DNA from: Euglena gracilis
Taxonomy: Eukaryota; Euglenida; Euglenophyceae; Euglenales
Assembly: GCA_039621445.1 (NCBI GenBank)
Contig: CP154955.1
Location: forward strand, 60,605,564-60,669,563
Direction of reading: 5' to 3'
DNA length: 64,000 bases
Both the position numbers and the translations under genes were made by a program. Each line of letters begins with the position of its first letter. Positions within the stretch are counted from its first letter, which is position 1. Positions 1 through 7,906 of this stretch are shown here, piece after piece. The notes under the pieces were generated by a model. It worked only from the letters and a program-made list of their open reading frames with translations, was not told the DNA's origin and searched no databases.

Positions 1-1642
1 CTCCATCCTCAGGTCCTCAGCTTCGTAGTCCTTAGCAGCCGTGGCAGTGAGGATCAAATGTGTACAACATTGTCTTCACACAGGGAGTGATGAAAAAAAC
101 GACCACAGAACACCAAAAAGCCACGCAGTGCACCAGACAGTAAACGAGTAACATGCTGAAAAGCAGGAAAGCTGACAACCTGAAACAGACAGCATCATCA
201 TATAATGCACGTCATCCTGAAACTAGCATGCACACTGAAATGCTGAATCCTGAAAGGCAGTAATGATTTGCCACAGCTGTTCTCCCGGTAGACGTACCAG
301 CGTCGTGGTGTTTGTTGGTTGTGTGGTTCCCTGCTCTCACCGTGACGTTTATTCTGAAGGAGAAACTGCGACCTTCCGTGAAATGAAAGTGGAATGGAAA
401 CCGCAATTTGGCAATCTGTCATTGCTCAGGAATAAATGGCAATAGAGTGCAGCAGATTTTTTTTATATAAATATCATCAGGGGATGAGACCAAAAGAAAG
501 GAAACCTCAATCTGTAGATGTAACAGGTCGGTGATCGGCGTTGCGTTGTTGACAAGGTCCGGTGGGCTGGCAATCTGCAAGGTGCTGCTGGTCTTCACGA
601 GGATCAGATGTTGCAATTGCAACTGCGGTCATATCTCCTGGGGTCACATGTGTGGGTGTGAAAAGGTGCTACCGTGCACATGCTGGAATGAATAAAGGGG
701 AGGAGGGCGTGTGGGCGTTTGGGTGGGTGGGTGAAGGCGGGAGGAGTGTTGGTTGGGGATTGATGTATGGAGACTGCTGGGCGAAAACTTTGGTTCTCTA
801 AATGTTCGCAGTCAATTCTGTTGTGGGGGAGTTTTTTTGAGCATGCGCTGTAAATGTCCGCAATGTGGTGTCTCTCTCTGTGTGTGCACATGGGTTTGCG
901 AGGGGGGGGGAGCGTGGGTGGCTGGGTGCAGGTGGGTGGATGTGAGGATGAATGGCGTTTTTGAGCATGTGCTGTAAATGTCCGCAATGTGGTGGGGGGG
1001 ATGTGTGTGTGTGTGTGTGTGTGCGTGTGCGCGCGCTCAGCAACATGGTGATGCTGACATTTGGAAGCGTGAACACCCACAGAGACACACTGGAGAGGGG
1101 AGAAAATGCACCACAACACGGTTGAGGCAGATCTCAGGTTTCAACCACAAAAATGTAGCGTGGATCCCCACAGAGAACACTGGACCCCCAAAGAGAACAG
1201 CATGAACACCCACAGAAAACCACTGGGGGAGAGGTAAGAAAATGCACGGAGGGAGATGGGGAGAAAATGCACGGGGGCAAGCATAACTGGTTGTCTCAGC
1301 CACAAAAATGTAGTGTGGATATGGAAGAAAGGTCTGTCCTCCTTGCTTTTCTCCAGCAACAGCAATATGAAACGGGGGGGATGGAGAATGGTGCGTTGGT
1401 TTTGGGGCACTCTTCGCAATCGCCGACGATGCTTCCTTCGGTAAGGACGCCGGACTTATGACCCCATGGATTGATTGTTGCCATATTTGACAGTGAAAAC
1501 CGTGCCAACAACTGAGGTCCAATGTCCGTCCTAGTAGGGTGCATGTGTATCAGGCTGAACTGGAATGTGTGGTAGCATGAGAAAAGTAAAAAGGCTGTGT
1601 TAGAGAAGGGGGGTTTGGGAGGGGGGGAACATGATTTGTGTC
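1..1642. other. Left flank, host-like, no recognised gene
   Basis: Purine/pyrimidine-skewed, GC-moderate DNA with microsatellite and degenerate minisatellite content. A 30-base phrase around TGTAAATGTCCGCAATGTGG occurs at about 837-866 and 963-991. Degenerate units containing GAACACCCACAGA and GAGAAAATGCAC recur between 1067 and 1275. The minus-strand frame at 1296-1544 has a balanced amino-acid composition and could be a remnant coding exon. No homologue was recognised for it, and no other gene can be supported. Confidence 0.4.
1002..1035. repeat. (GT)n microsatellite
   Basis: A run of GT dinucleotides that grades into GC/GT alternation. It makes several meaningless Thr/His-rich or Cys/Val-rich frames on either strand. 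Confidence 0.9.
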
Positions 1643-1675
1643 GTGCATGTGACCCGTCAACTCAAGTGGAATGAC
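1643..1675. repeat. Imperfect 33-bp flank repeat, left copy
   Basis: This begins GTGCATGTGACCCGTCAACT and matches 9529-9561 with about three mismatches. The pair brackets the AT-rich virus-like segment. On the minus strand both copies read as a similar short peptide (about HSxxVDGSHA), with a stop in the left copy. This suggests the two flanks share a repeated, once-coding host sequence rather than a simple target duplication. Confidence 0.55.
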
Positions 1676-1769
1676 ATAAAGAAGGAGGAGGGGATTTGGG
1701 GGAAGGTCAACAAATTTGTAGGCACCTCATATATAACTCTGAAAATATAAAAGATTTTTAAAAAAATAT

Positions 1770-1784
1770 GACTCCAAGGGAGTC
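1770..1784 (-). terminator. Hairpin after the ankyrin-like gene
   Basis: GACTCCAAGGGAGTC is a 6-bp stem with a 3-base loop. It lies 18 bases beyond the stop of the gene at 1803-2237, in an A/T-rich setting. It matches the spacing seen at 2418-2430, 5118-5128 and 6386-6400 and resembles the mimivirus transcript-end hairpins. Confidence 0.6.
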
Positions 1785-1802
1785 TGGAAAAGTACTGTAC
1801 AA

Positions 1803-2237
1803 TCAGAGCTCAAGGATGTCTCTTTTTTCCAAGTACGTAAGACACTCCTGAAGTTCTTCACGGCCACCTTTGGTTCTCAACATATGGGATGCTGTGTGAG
1901 GGTCAATGTCGTTACCGTACCTATTGTACATCAACTCAGCGTAGCGGGAGAATGGATAGTCGCGAGCAACGCGGAAGAAGTCTTCAACGTATCCACTGTC
2001 GATGATGAACCTGAGGACGTTTTTCATCGGGCGGAGCGCAAGTTCGATAACTGTTACAATATCGAGTTTGTTCCTCCTGTGGAGACAGTCTAAGATATCG
2101 AGACGAGAGAAGATTGTAGCGTAATACGCTATTTTCTTCAACTCATCGCTACCACGTGACAGTCGGTTGATGGCTTGTTTTATTTTGCGGCGACCAGAGT
2201 GCAACACAGTGACAATATCAATGGATCTGCGCACCAT
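1803..2237 (-). CDS. Virus-like protein, degenerate ankyrin-like, paralogue 1
   Basis: This is an intact frame of 144 residues from the ATG at 2237; a longer frame would need a TTG start. The segment KKIAYYATIFSRLDILDCLH resembles the AA-xx-G-x-L-x-V-L-x-Y-L pattern of viral ankyrin repeats, but the repeats are degenerate. It is a clear paralogue of the next gene (2452-2890). Both keep the order of a basic N-terminus, the SRLDxL motif, a NKLD-like stretch, SGYVxxFFR and a KxDILE C-terminus. An AAAATTCA motif (one mismatch to the early promoter) lies about 70 bases upstream and a hairpin lies 18 bases downstream. Function is unknown; ankyrin-type proteins usually mediate protein contacts. It is somewhat richer in GC than its paralogue. 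Confidence 0.6.
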   Translation of the reverse strand: MVRRSIDIVTVLHSGRRKIKQAINRLSRGSDELKKIAYYATIFSRLDILDCLHRRNKLDIVTVIELALRPMKNVLRFIIDSGYVEDFFRVARDYPFSRYAELMYNRYGNDIDPHTASHMLRTKGGREELQECLTYLEKRDILEL

Positions 2238-2305
2238 CAGAGTTTTCTGGAAGTCGGTTGTTGATTTCAAGGAGACAGTGGGTTGTTACATAGGCCATTA
2301 AAAAA

Positions 2306-2313
2306 TGAATTTT
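2306..2313 (-). promoter_or_regulatory. Early-promoter-like octamer (one mismatch)
   Basis: On the minus strand it reads AAAATTCA followed by TTTTTT, one mismatch from AAAATTGA, about 70 bases before the start of the gene at 2237. The surrounding phrase (GTTACATAG then an A-rich run) is shared with the upstream region of the paralogous gene, so the regulatory region was duplicated with the gene. Confidence 0.45.
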
Positions 2314-2417
2314 GACAAAGAAGTTACACAATAAACAAAACAAAATAATTTTATCTTAGTGATTTAGAATTTTTATCTATGACATTAGAAAAAAGATTTG
2401 GGTTAGATCTTGAGAGA

Positions 2418-2430
2418 ACTCCAAAGGAGT
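2418..2430 (-). terminator. Hairpin after paralogue 2
   Basis: ACTCCAAAGGAGT forms a 5-bp stem with a 3-base loop, 21 bases beyond the stop at 2452. Its sequence is close to that of the hairpin at 1770-1784, as expected if it was duplicated with the gene. Confidence 0.6.
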
Positions 2431-2451
2431 CAACTGGAATTTGCACACGTT

Positions 2452-2890
2452 TTAGGATTCAAGGATATCTTTCTCTTCTATGCACGCAAGGCACTTCAAG
2501 ATCTCTTTGCCACTTCCATTCTTCAACAAGTGGGAGACCATATGAACGTTGATGTCGCTACTGTCTTCGTTAAACAGTAATTCAGAATAAGAGAAGGAAT
2601 ATCCAGAAGTGGCGCGAAAGAATTCATCAACATATCCACTGTTGATGACAAATCTGAGGATTTGTCTTATTTCATAACAGAGTCCTACTTCAATAACAGT
2701 TTCCACATCGAGTTTGTGTTTTTTTGTGCAAGTAAGCTAGGACGTCAAGGCGTGAGGTACGTGCAGCAAAATATGCGATGTCTCTTAGCAAGGTGCTGTT
2801 ACGTGGTAGTTGTTTGATAATGTGTCTTATTCTACGACAACTGGAGTTGAACACAATTCCAGAAGCGGTATTGATGGATTCCATTGTCAT
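2452..2890 (-). pseudogene. Virus-like ankyrin-like protein, paralogue 2, frameshifted
   Basis: Two frames together cover the length of paralogue 1. The N-terminal part (2690-2890, ATG at 2890) contains AARTSRLDVLAYLHKK, close to a viral ankyrin repeat. The C-terminal part (2452-about 2710) contains VINSGYVDEFFRA and ends KDILES, matching the paralogue's IIDSGYVEDFFRV and KRDILEL. The frame changes within an A7 run near 2717-2725, a typical slip site, so this copy is probably inactive unless the base is a sequencing error. A perfect AAAATTGA lies 52 bases upstream. Confidence 0.65.
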
Positions 2891-2941
2891 TTGTGACTTA
2901 CGAGCTCCAATCTTAAGAAAGTTACATAGACCGTAAAAAAA

Positions 2942-2949
2942 TCAATTTT
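2942..2949 (-). promoter_or_regulatory. AAAATTGA early-promoter motif
   Basis: A perfect AAAATTGA on the minus strand, followed by a T-run, 52 bases before the ATG at 2890. The octamer is the established early promoter of Mimivirus and relatives. Confidence 0.65.
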
Positions 2950-3100
2950 AACCATATTTATCTAATATCATCAAGTAAGTCAATAATGCAACAAATGGAT
3001 GTTACAGTAGAAATCATAATTTTGATTAATTAATCATTTTATTTAATATTTGAATATTTATATACCAGTTATAATATATCAGCACCAGTTTGAACCAGCA

Positions 3101-3262
3101 ATGGTTGTAGTGAGCAAAATAAATGCAGATACGTTTATTTTACTTGGGTTTAGTTCAAAATCTCTGGCTACCAAAGCACACAGTGGCATCAGGAGCTTTT
3201 CAGGAGAAACGGAAGATGCTTATCTAAGGAGAACATGGAACACAGTAAAACCTATCATATAA
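3101..3262 (+). CDS. Small virus-like protein of unknown function
   Basis: This frame gives 53 residues from the ATG at 3101; the longer frame needs TTG at 3050. It begins MVVVSKINADTFILLGF and has ordinary composition. An AT-rich sequence with a loose AATATTTGA lies about 50 bases upstream. It overlaps the start of the broken RING gene by a few tens of bases in another frame. No homologue was recognised, and it could be a chance frame. Confidence 0.35.
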   Translation: MVVVSKINADTFILLGFSSKSLATKAHSGIRSFSGETEDAYLRRTWNTVKPII

Positions 3263-3379
3263 CAAAATAAAATAAATGATCTAATATCAAAATATGATAT
3301 AGAATGTTTTGAAATTTATATAGAATGGATTAGTGGATATGAAAAGATAGTTCAAAAAGAAAAAGATGACTCAAGAAAA

Positions 3380-3386
3380 CATAAAC
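3380..3386. repeat. Target-site duplication, left (CATAAAC)
   Basis: CATAAAC occurs immediately before the element and again at 3900-3906 immediately after it. It is an exact 7-bp duplication inside virus-derived coding sequence. Confidence 0.8.
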
Positions 3387-3899
3387 CAGGGGGGGGGGAA
3401 ATTGATATCCGCAATTTTTCCGCAATTTCCGCAATTTTCCGCAATTTCCGCAATTTTCCGCAATTTTTCCGCAATTTCCGCAATTTTCCCGCAATTTTTT
3501 TCCATTTTTTTTTCGCAGAGTTTTTTTCCCACCACCGAAGATGGAAGATGCAATGAGTTCAAGCCATTCTTCAAATGGATCAACAGGTGTGCTATTGTGT
3601 TTTGTTGTCCCCCCCAGTTTACCAATTTTTCTCACAGGTGCACCACTGGTCACAGGATTGGGTGCGTCCCACCTGTGCAAAGAACATCAAGCGCGTTGGT
3701 TTGTGCTCGCCTGCATCGACGTGGGTGTTGCGGTGTTCTGAACCTCACAATTGAAAAATTTCTAAGTCCCCTCAAGCAGAAATGTGTATATTCCCGATAT
3801 CAATTTTTCCGCAATTTTTCCGCAATTTCCGCAATTTTTCCGCAATTTTCCCGCAATTTTTCCGGAGGCCTCCGATATCAATTATTCCCCCCCCCCCCG
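3387..3899. mobile_element. Non-autonomous TIR element, GATATC/CGCAATTT family, copy 1
   Basis: This 513-bp element starts CAGGGGGGGGGAAATTGATA and ends with the approximate inverse, GATATCAATTATT then a C-run. Subterminal arrays of CGCAATTTTTCC lie at 3412-3495 and 3805-3865. The core near 3537-3640 is similar to cores at 47.2 and 59.1 kb (phrases like GAAATGAGTTCCGGCCATTC). It is flanked by exact 7-bp CATAAAC duplications. There is no transposase frame, so it would need an enzyme supplied elsewhere. The superfamily is not assigned. Confidence 0.85.
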
Positions 3900-4280
3900 C
3901 ATAAACACAAAAACATTTAGCACATAGAAAACTATAACAGGTTAAAATCACAGTACGACAGACTCTATGAGGAACACAATAGATTAACTTCAGAACATAG
4001 AGCACTAGAAGGTATGTACAATAATACCGTTGAACAAGTACATAAAAAATTAGACAGTTCAAAATTGTATAGAATTAGATTAATGGAACTACCGATTAAA
4101 AACTAAAACAAGAAACTGAATATTCTATATGTACAGAAAATATTTATAAAGATGATTCAGTATATAGTTTATGTCATATGTTTCATGTACGATGTTTTAC
4201 ACTGTGGTTTTGGGAGATGATGCCAATCATCTATGTCCATGTTGTAGGAATGATGTATTTTCTTAGTTTGATTACATAAA

Positions 4281-4288
4281 AATATTGA
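4281..4288 (+). promoter_or_regulatory. Early-promoter-like octamer (one mismatch)
   Basis: AATATTGA followed by TTTTC lies 41 bases before the ATG at 4329. It also sits in a small inverted repeat (AAAAT/ATTTT) just after the stop of the RING gene, so it may serve as both the transcript end and the next promoter. Confidence 0.45.
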
Positions 4289-4328
4289 TTTTCTATATAG
4301 TAGTGATTTATTCCTAGCTCGATTTCAG

Positions 4329-5099
4329 ATGACAAAAACATTTGATAAGTTGTGCAGGTTATATCACAGAGAGGAAACAGTTGCTCTAGCAGCTGTCCTC
4401 GGATTCGATAAACAAACACTGGAGAATGCTACCAGTGATATGGCAGACGCCATCGAAGGTGAGTCATCAGATAAAAAAATACTAAAGTTAATTCCAGATT
4501 GTTCTATTTTGGATAGTTTAATTACCTTGGACAAATTAGAAAATATCTTAGTTCACATGCATTCTAGTAACTGTACTATAGTATTTGATCTATTATATGA
4601 TATATCCCTTTTGCTGAACCTTGATCACCTGATACTTTCTGGTTATGTAAAACCACTTGCCATAGAGATGTCATTGTACCATCCATATGAAATAATGCTA
4701 AGAATAGCTAGTTACTTCGCAAGGTTGTCATCTATTGAATTTGTAGATATTTACTACCAGAAATTTTTCCATGGAAAATTTATGAAAATTATCATGAGAT
4801 TTTCTGATATTTATGAAACATATTTTGCGAAGTTTCTTAGACCTTACATGGACAACATTAGGTCTAGTTCATCTCATGTTATAATATCAGAGAGCAAACT
4901 ACGATATTTGTACAGTGAAATGGTACAATTAAGATCTCATATATTTTATGCCAAGAAACACTCAGAGTGCATACGCAAAAGATCTTCTAGAAACATCAAG
5001 AAGAAAAGAGAAGATGCAATGACAGAAGCTATCAAAGTAAGCGAAATGATACTCATGGATAGAGATACTCGTGCGTTTCTCTACAAATATAATATTTAA
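4329..5099 (+). CDS. Virus-like protein of unknown function, intact
   Basis: This is an uninterrupted frame of 256 residues from ATG, the longest intact gene of the viral segment. It is Ile/Leu/Ser/Lys-rich, mostly helical in character, with hydrophobic stretches in the middle but no convincing membrane segment. It has a strongly basic region near residues 215-235 (KKHSECIRKRSSRNIKKKRE). No family was recognised. An octamer with one mismatch precedes it and a 5-bp hairpin (5118-5128) follows 18 bases after the stop. It converges with the gene at 5239-5883. It keeps the low GC of the segment. Confidence 0.65.
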   Translation: MTKTFDKLCRLYHREETVALAAVLGFDKQTLENATSDMADAIEGESSDKKILKLIPDCSILDSLITLDKLENILVHMHSSNCTIVFDLLYDISLLLNLDHLILSGYVKPLAIEMSLYHPYEIMLRIASYFARLSSIEFVDIYYQKFFHGKFMKIIMRFSDIYETYFAKFLRPYMDNIRSSSSHVIISESKLRYLYSEMVQLRSHIFYAKKHSECIRKRSSRNIKKKREDAMTEAIKVSEMILMDRDTRAFLYKYNI

Positions 5100-5117
5100 T
5101 TCCATAGATGATAGTAT

Positions 5118-5128
5118 TTTTCTGAAAA
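5118..5128 (+). terminator. Hairpin after the 256-residue gene
   Basis: TTTTCTGAAAA is a 5-bp stem with a one-base loop, 18 bases after the stop at 5097-5099. The spacing matches the other gene ends in this segment. The stem is A/T-rich and weak, so support is moderate. Confidence 0.4.
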
Positions 5129-5147
5129 CAAAAAGTTAGAAGGGTAG

Positions 5148-5198
5148 ATGGCAAAGCCAAAGGGGAGGAGAGGAGAAGGGATGGCAAAGCCAAAGGGG
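5148..5198. repeat. Tandem 19-bp repeat between convergent genes
   Basis: GATGGCAAAGCCAAAGGGG occurs twice, at about 5148-5166 and 5181-5198. Each copy contains the small inverted repeat TGGCAAAGCCA (5149-5159 and 5182-5192). It lies between the 3' ends of two convergent virus-like genes and may be a bidirectional transcript-end region. Confidence 0.6.
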
Positions 5199-5238
5199 GG
5201 GAAGGGTAAAGGATATATCTGAAGATCTCAAAGAGGTA

Positions 5239-5883
5239 TCATTCAGCTTCCCATGCCATGAAGAGGTCGTCTTCAACATCATGGCACGAGGACTTGACCA
5301 TTCTGTCAAGAATTTTGATGATAGAGGTGGTTCCAATATCCCAGGTTTTCTCAAACTCTTCGAACCCAGAGATCCACCTTGACGTCATCTCTTCGAATAT
5401 ATATGAAGAGCATTCTGGTGAGTCCTCGTAGAAAATCTGAGCTAGTCGTAGGTACTCATTGTTGTACAACTTAGTGGGATCGGCAGTGAAACCGAGACGG
5501 TTGCCTTGTGAGAAGCAGGTGAACACAGTCACAGTCTCAGTGGTGTGTCCATCTCGCAACAGCTTATTATATGTTCCATCGACGGAGATTATCCACGTGG
5601 TACCATTAAGTTCCAAGTAGATATTGTCTCTGTCGTCGCACCTCCGAGACGTGTTCAGGCCTTGTTTAAGTGCCAGGCCAACCAAGAACTTCGTCGCTTC
5701 GAGGTAGCGCCTGAGGAGCGCTTCTCTTGTCATGAAAAGAATGGATTCTGCGCTCCATCCGAGTACGGACAGCACCTCAGGGTGCTTGAGGCTGTGGAAT
5801 GCAGCCGAATCTTCGACTCCCAGGACCTTCTTTCCACGCCTCTGAAAGGTCGTCTTAGGGAAGGCAACAAGAGGAGAAGCCAT
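5239..5883 (-). CDS. Virus-like protein of unknown function, 214 residues
   Basis: An intact frame from the ATG at 5883. The N-terminus is MASPLVAFPKTTFQRRGKKV. The middle has LNGTTWIISVDGTYNKLL, and the C-terminus is acidic and ends FMAWEAE. No motif was recognised. A perfect AAAATTGA lies 62 bases upstream (5945-5952). An imperfect hairpin overlaps the stop (5224-5240). GC content is clearly higher than in the 4329-5099 gene, so it may have a different origin or age. Confidence 0.6.
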   Translation of the reverse strand: MASPLVAFPKTTFQRRGKKVLGVEDSAAFHSLKHPEVLSVLGWSAESILFMTREALLRRYLEATKFLVGLALKQGLNTSRRCDDRDNIYLELNGTTWIISVDGTYNKLLRDGHTTETVTVFTCFSQGNRLGFTADPTKLYNNEYLRLAQIFYEDSPECSSYIFEEMTSRWISGFEEFEKTWDIGTTSIIKILDRMVKSSCHDVEDDLFMAWEAE

Positions 5884-5944
5884 GTACTTTCAGGCTCGAG
5901 AAAACTTACTTACCGTTATCCAACGTACTATGCGTAAAAAAAAA

Positions 5945-5952
5945 TCAATTTT
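5945..5952 (-). promoter_or_regulatory. AAAATTGA early-promoter motif
   Basis: A perfect octamer on the minus strand followed by nine T, 62 bases upstream of the ATG at 5883. Confidence 0.65.
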
Positions 5953-6053
5953 TGCGTTTTGTGTAGATGACACTAACAACAAACCATATATTTTCTTAAT
6001 GGTTCTACTGATTTACAATTCACTAGTGTTTTGTCAAGTAATAATTTACGACG

Positions 6054-6222
6054 ATGGAATTTGTAGATAACTCAAATACTGATCTATTGTGGTCATCCAA
6101 TGGCGAATTTTCTATATTGTAGTTTTGTCATTGAATCATCTGTAGAAATTCATGTATGTGATAGTTCTGGAAAGAAGATCCTATGTTTAAGGAGCAAAAA
6201 AAGACGATACAACTATGAATGA
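6054..6222 (+). pseudogene. Small broken virus-like gene
   Basis: The first part reads from the ATG at 6054 (MEFVDNSNTDLLWSSNGEF) and hits a stop near 6112. A second frame continues at once with protein-like sequence (VIESSVEIHVCDSSGKKI) to the stop at 6220-6222, with a basic C-terminus. One base change near 6105 would explain the break. No homologue was recognised. Confidence 0.4.
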
Positions 6223-6385
6223 AATATACATAGTCAGTAATTTCACGTAGATTTTCTAGAAGCCAATCTATAATAAGTTATCTTTCCATAATTATGAATT
6301 CATGGTAAATTATCGACAACAAGGTAAGGTTAAATGGAATATCTAATTATTACGTTAACTGTTGATAAAATTGATTTTTTCGAGA

Positions 6386-6400
6386 CTATTGTAACAATAG
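6386..6400 (-). terminator. Hairpin after the 6416-7092 gene
   Basis: CTATTGTAACAATAG is a perfect 7-bp stem around a single base. It lies 15 bases beyond the inferred true stop (6416-6418) of the minus-strand gene. The match to the spacing of the other hairpins supports that stop over the one at 6355. Confidence 0.6.
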
Positions 6401-6415
6401 GAGATTCTGTAATTT

Positions 6416-7092
6416 TCAGTAATGCAAAAGGTCGATCTTGACGCGTTCATCGACAACGAGTTCATCCCAATGCTCAGAAAGATTGTCATCCCAGATGTGA
6501 CGATGTTGGACCTTGGGCAGATCTGTTTCTCTTCTTCCATAGAGGCTTTTTCTTCTTTTGTCAGGGTTTCCTGTTTCATCAGGTCACTCCAAAAGGCCTC
6601 TGGTATCGTCTCAGGTAGTTTCCTGAAACCTTTTGAGTCCCTGTAAAGTACAATCAGCCCATCCTTGTACACCTTGTCAGGTTCAAGGAAATCAGCCATG
6701 AATGCTTCCATCGTCCAAAAGTTACCAAACCTGTCGCCAGCGTTCGTTACCTTCTTCATTACCTTTACGTAGTCGTAGTGCCACATTTCTGGCAGGTAAA
6801 ATGGGACTTTGGCTGGGACCTTTACAGAAGATGCTTTTGCACACATCTTCTTTCCAATTTCACCGTAGGTATCAAGGGTTAGGCCGGTTCCCTTCAAGTT
6901 GAAGAGCATGAAGCACAAAACCTTACAGGCATATGCATCAAGATCCGTTTCCGTTCCGTTAAAGACTACTGGCATTAACTTTTCTGGGTTGAACCTGAAC
7001 CATCTTATTTTGTCCTCAGGGGATGGTGTTTTCCCCCGCTTAGAGCATTCGTAGATGTCTGCGTGGTATTGTCTCCGCTTGTTCAGAGGCAT
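6416..7092 (-). pseudogene. Virus-like protein of unknown function, C-terminal frameshift
   Basis: From the ATG at 7092 about 185 residues read cleanly (start MPLNKRRQYHADIYECSKRG; middle FYLPEMWHYDYVKVMKKVT). An in-frame TGA lies just upstream of the ATG. Near 6535-6545 the open frame changes character and becomes Ser/Met-rich. The neighbouring frame instead continues as balanced sequence (VQHRHIWDDNLSEHWDELVV) to a stop at 6416-6418. A one-base frameshift in the GAAGAAGAG run explains this. A frame on the plus strand at 6422-6646 is the shadow of this C-terminus. No promoter octamer was found upstream. GC is higher than in neighbouring viral genes. Confidence 0.62.
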
Positions 7093-7200
7093 GAGTCCAA
7101 GGATTCATGGACGAAGTGTCGAGTAGTCCACATGGTTTGAGGGAGTTCATTTCCAGGTACGCAAAAGCGCTGTCCCGGTTGTCTCTTTGAGGCAGATTGT

Positions 7201-7208
7201 AAAATTGA
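7201..7208 (+). promoter_or_regulatory. AAAATTGA early-promoter motif
   Basis: A perfect octamer 30 bases upstream of the ATG at 7238 on the same strand. Confidence 0.6.
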
Positions 7209-7237
7209 TATTAACAGTTTTATTATTCAAGATCAAA

Positions 7238-7863
7238 ATGTCTTTCAGTTCTGATTTGAAAATAGCTCAAATGGAAATGGCACAGGGAAAAATACATATG
7301 TCAGCAGATAAGATACATGATTTAACTGCAGAACTCATAACTATGAATTCTAACACTCCATGTGGTACCATATCATCAAGGGTTAGAAAAATAATGCTAG
7401 AGTTAGATGCAATTCTTATGGAATCAACTTGTGCTGAAATTTCATTTATAGAAATCAAGAAAAACACAGAATGTGATTCTGTGGAATATACTGACAGGTA
7501 AGGTAATCATGTTAGACAGAGGACTCTGCAAGGAATCCATCAAGAAAACTTAGCACCTGTTGTTACAACTCTTGCAGGGATAGTATCAAATGTCGTGAGC
7601 GAATGTGAAAACATGAAAACTGATGTATTTTCTAGATTAAATACTACACACTTAACTGATGGTCTTATAGAAAACGCAAAGGTACCTACGACAGTTGTTC
7701 AAGGAGAATTACATACATAAAGCGTGTGGAAAGAGATTTGCTATGGTTGATGCAACCTGCTAAATTAAGAGAAATAGAATATCAAATAAAAGAAGGTTCT
7801 GTTCTTGAGATAGCTAATGAAATCCACAAAAAGATAGAATATGTCAAATCTACAATGGAATGA
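7238..7863 (+). pseudogene. Helical virus-like protein, broken by a stop and a frameshift
   Basis: It reads from the ATG at 7238 (a TTG start at 7187 is less likely). The first part is helical (KIAQMEMAQGKIHMSADKIH) up to a TAA at 7499-7501. The same frame continues without change for another 70 codons (VTTLAGIVSNVVSECENMK). Near 7700-7720 it shifts to a neighbouring frame (PAKLREIEYQIKEGSVLEI) that ends at the TGA 7861-7863. The whole would be a long alpha-helical, probably coiled-coil protein. A GT...AG pair around the TAA (22 bases) would not restore the frame, so it is read as decay rather than an intron. Confidence 0.6.
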
Positions 7864-7906
7864 TTTAGATTTTTTATCACATCCACAAACCAAGGAGGGG
7901 TATATG

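Larger units (their letters stand above)
3235..4266 (+). pseudogene. Coiled-coil plus C-terminal RING-finger gene, split by a transposon
   Basis: The pieces are in order. A plausible ATG lies at 3235. A Glu/Lys-rich stretch follows at 3290-3386 (EIYIEWISGYEKIVQKEK). The 513-bp transposon is at 3387-3899. A coiled-coil segment follows at about 3925-4104 (SQYDRLYEEHNRLTSEHRAL). The last part is RING-like at 4105-4266, with LCHMFHVRC and then LCPCCRNDVF. RING domains of this form are zinc-binding E3 ubiquitin ligases. Besides the insertion there are a frameshift near 3260, an in-frame TAG just after the insertion, and frameshifts near 4100 and 4210. The expected first Cys of the RING is Tyr, and one residue is missing between Cys and His. 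The gene is dead. Viral RING proteins commonly target host ubiquitin pathways; that role here is inference. Confidence 0.68.

Noticed and set aside
3412-3865. Short regular repeats resembling a CRISPR array.
   Set aside because: The units are about 9-12 bases with no spacers; they are the subterminal arrays of a transposon in eukaryotic DNA.
6422-6646. Plus-strand frame starting MQKVDLDAFIDNEFIPML, with AAAATTGA 50 bases upstream.
   Set aside because: The opposite strand carries an equally good sequence that continues a 185-residue gene and is followed by a hairpin. The plus frame loses coding character after about 35 codons.
7500-7521. GTAAG...ACAG 22-base interval as a tiny intron.
   Set aside because: Removing it shifts the frame and soon meets a stop, while the unspliced frame stays open for 70 codons.
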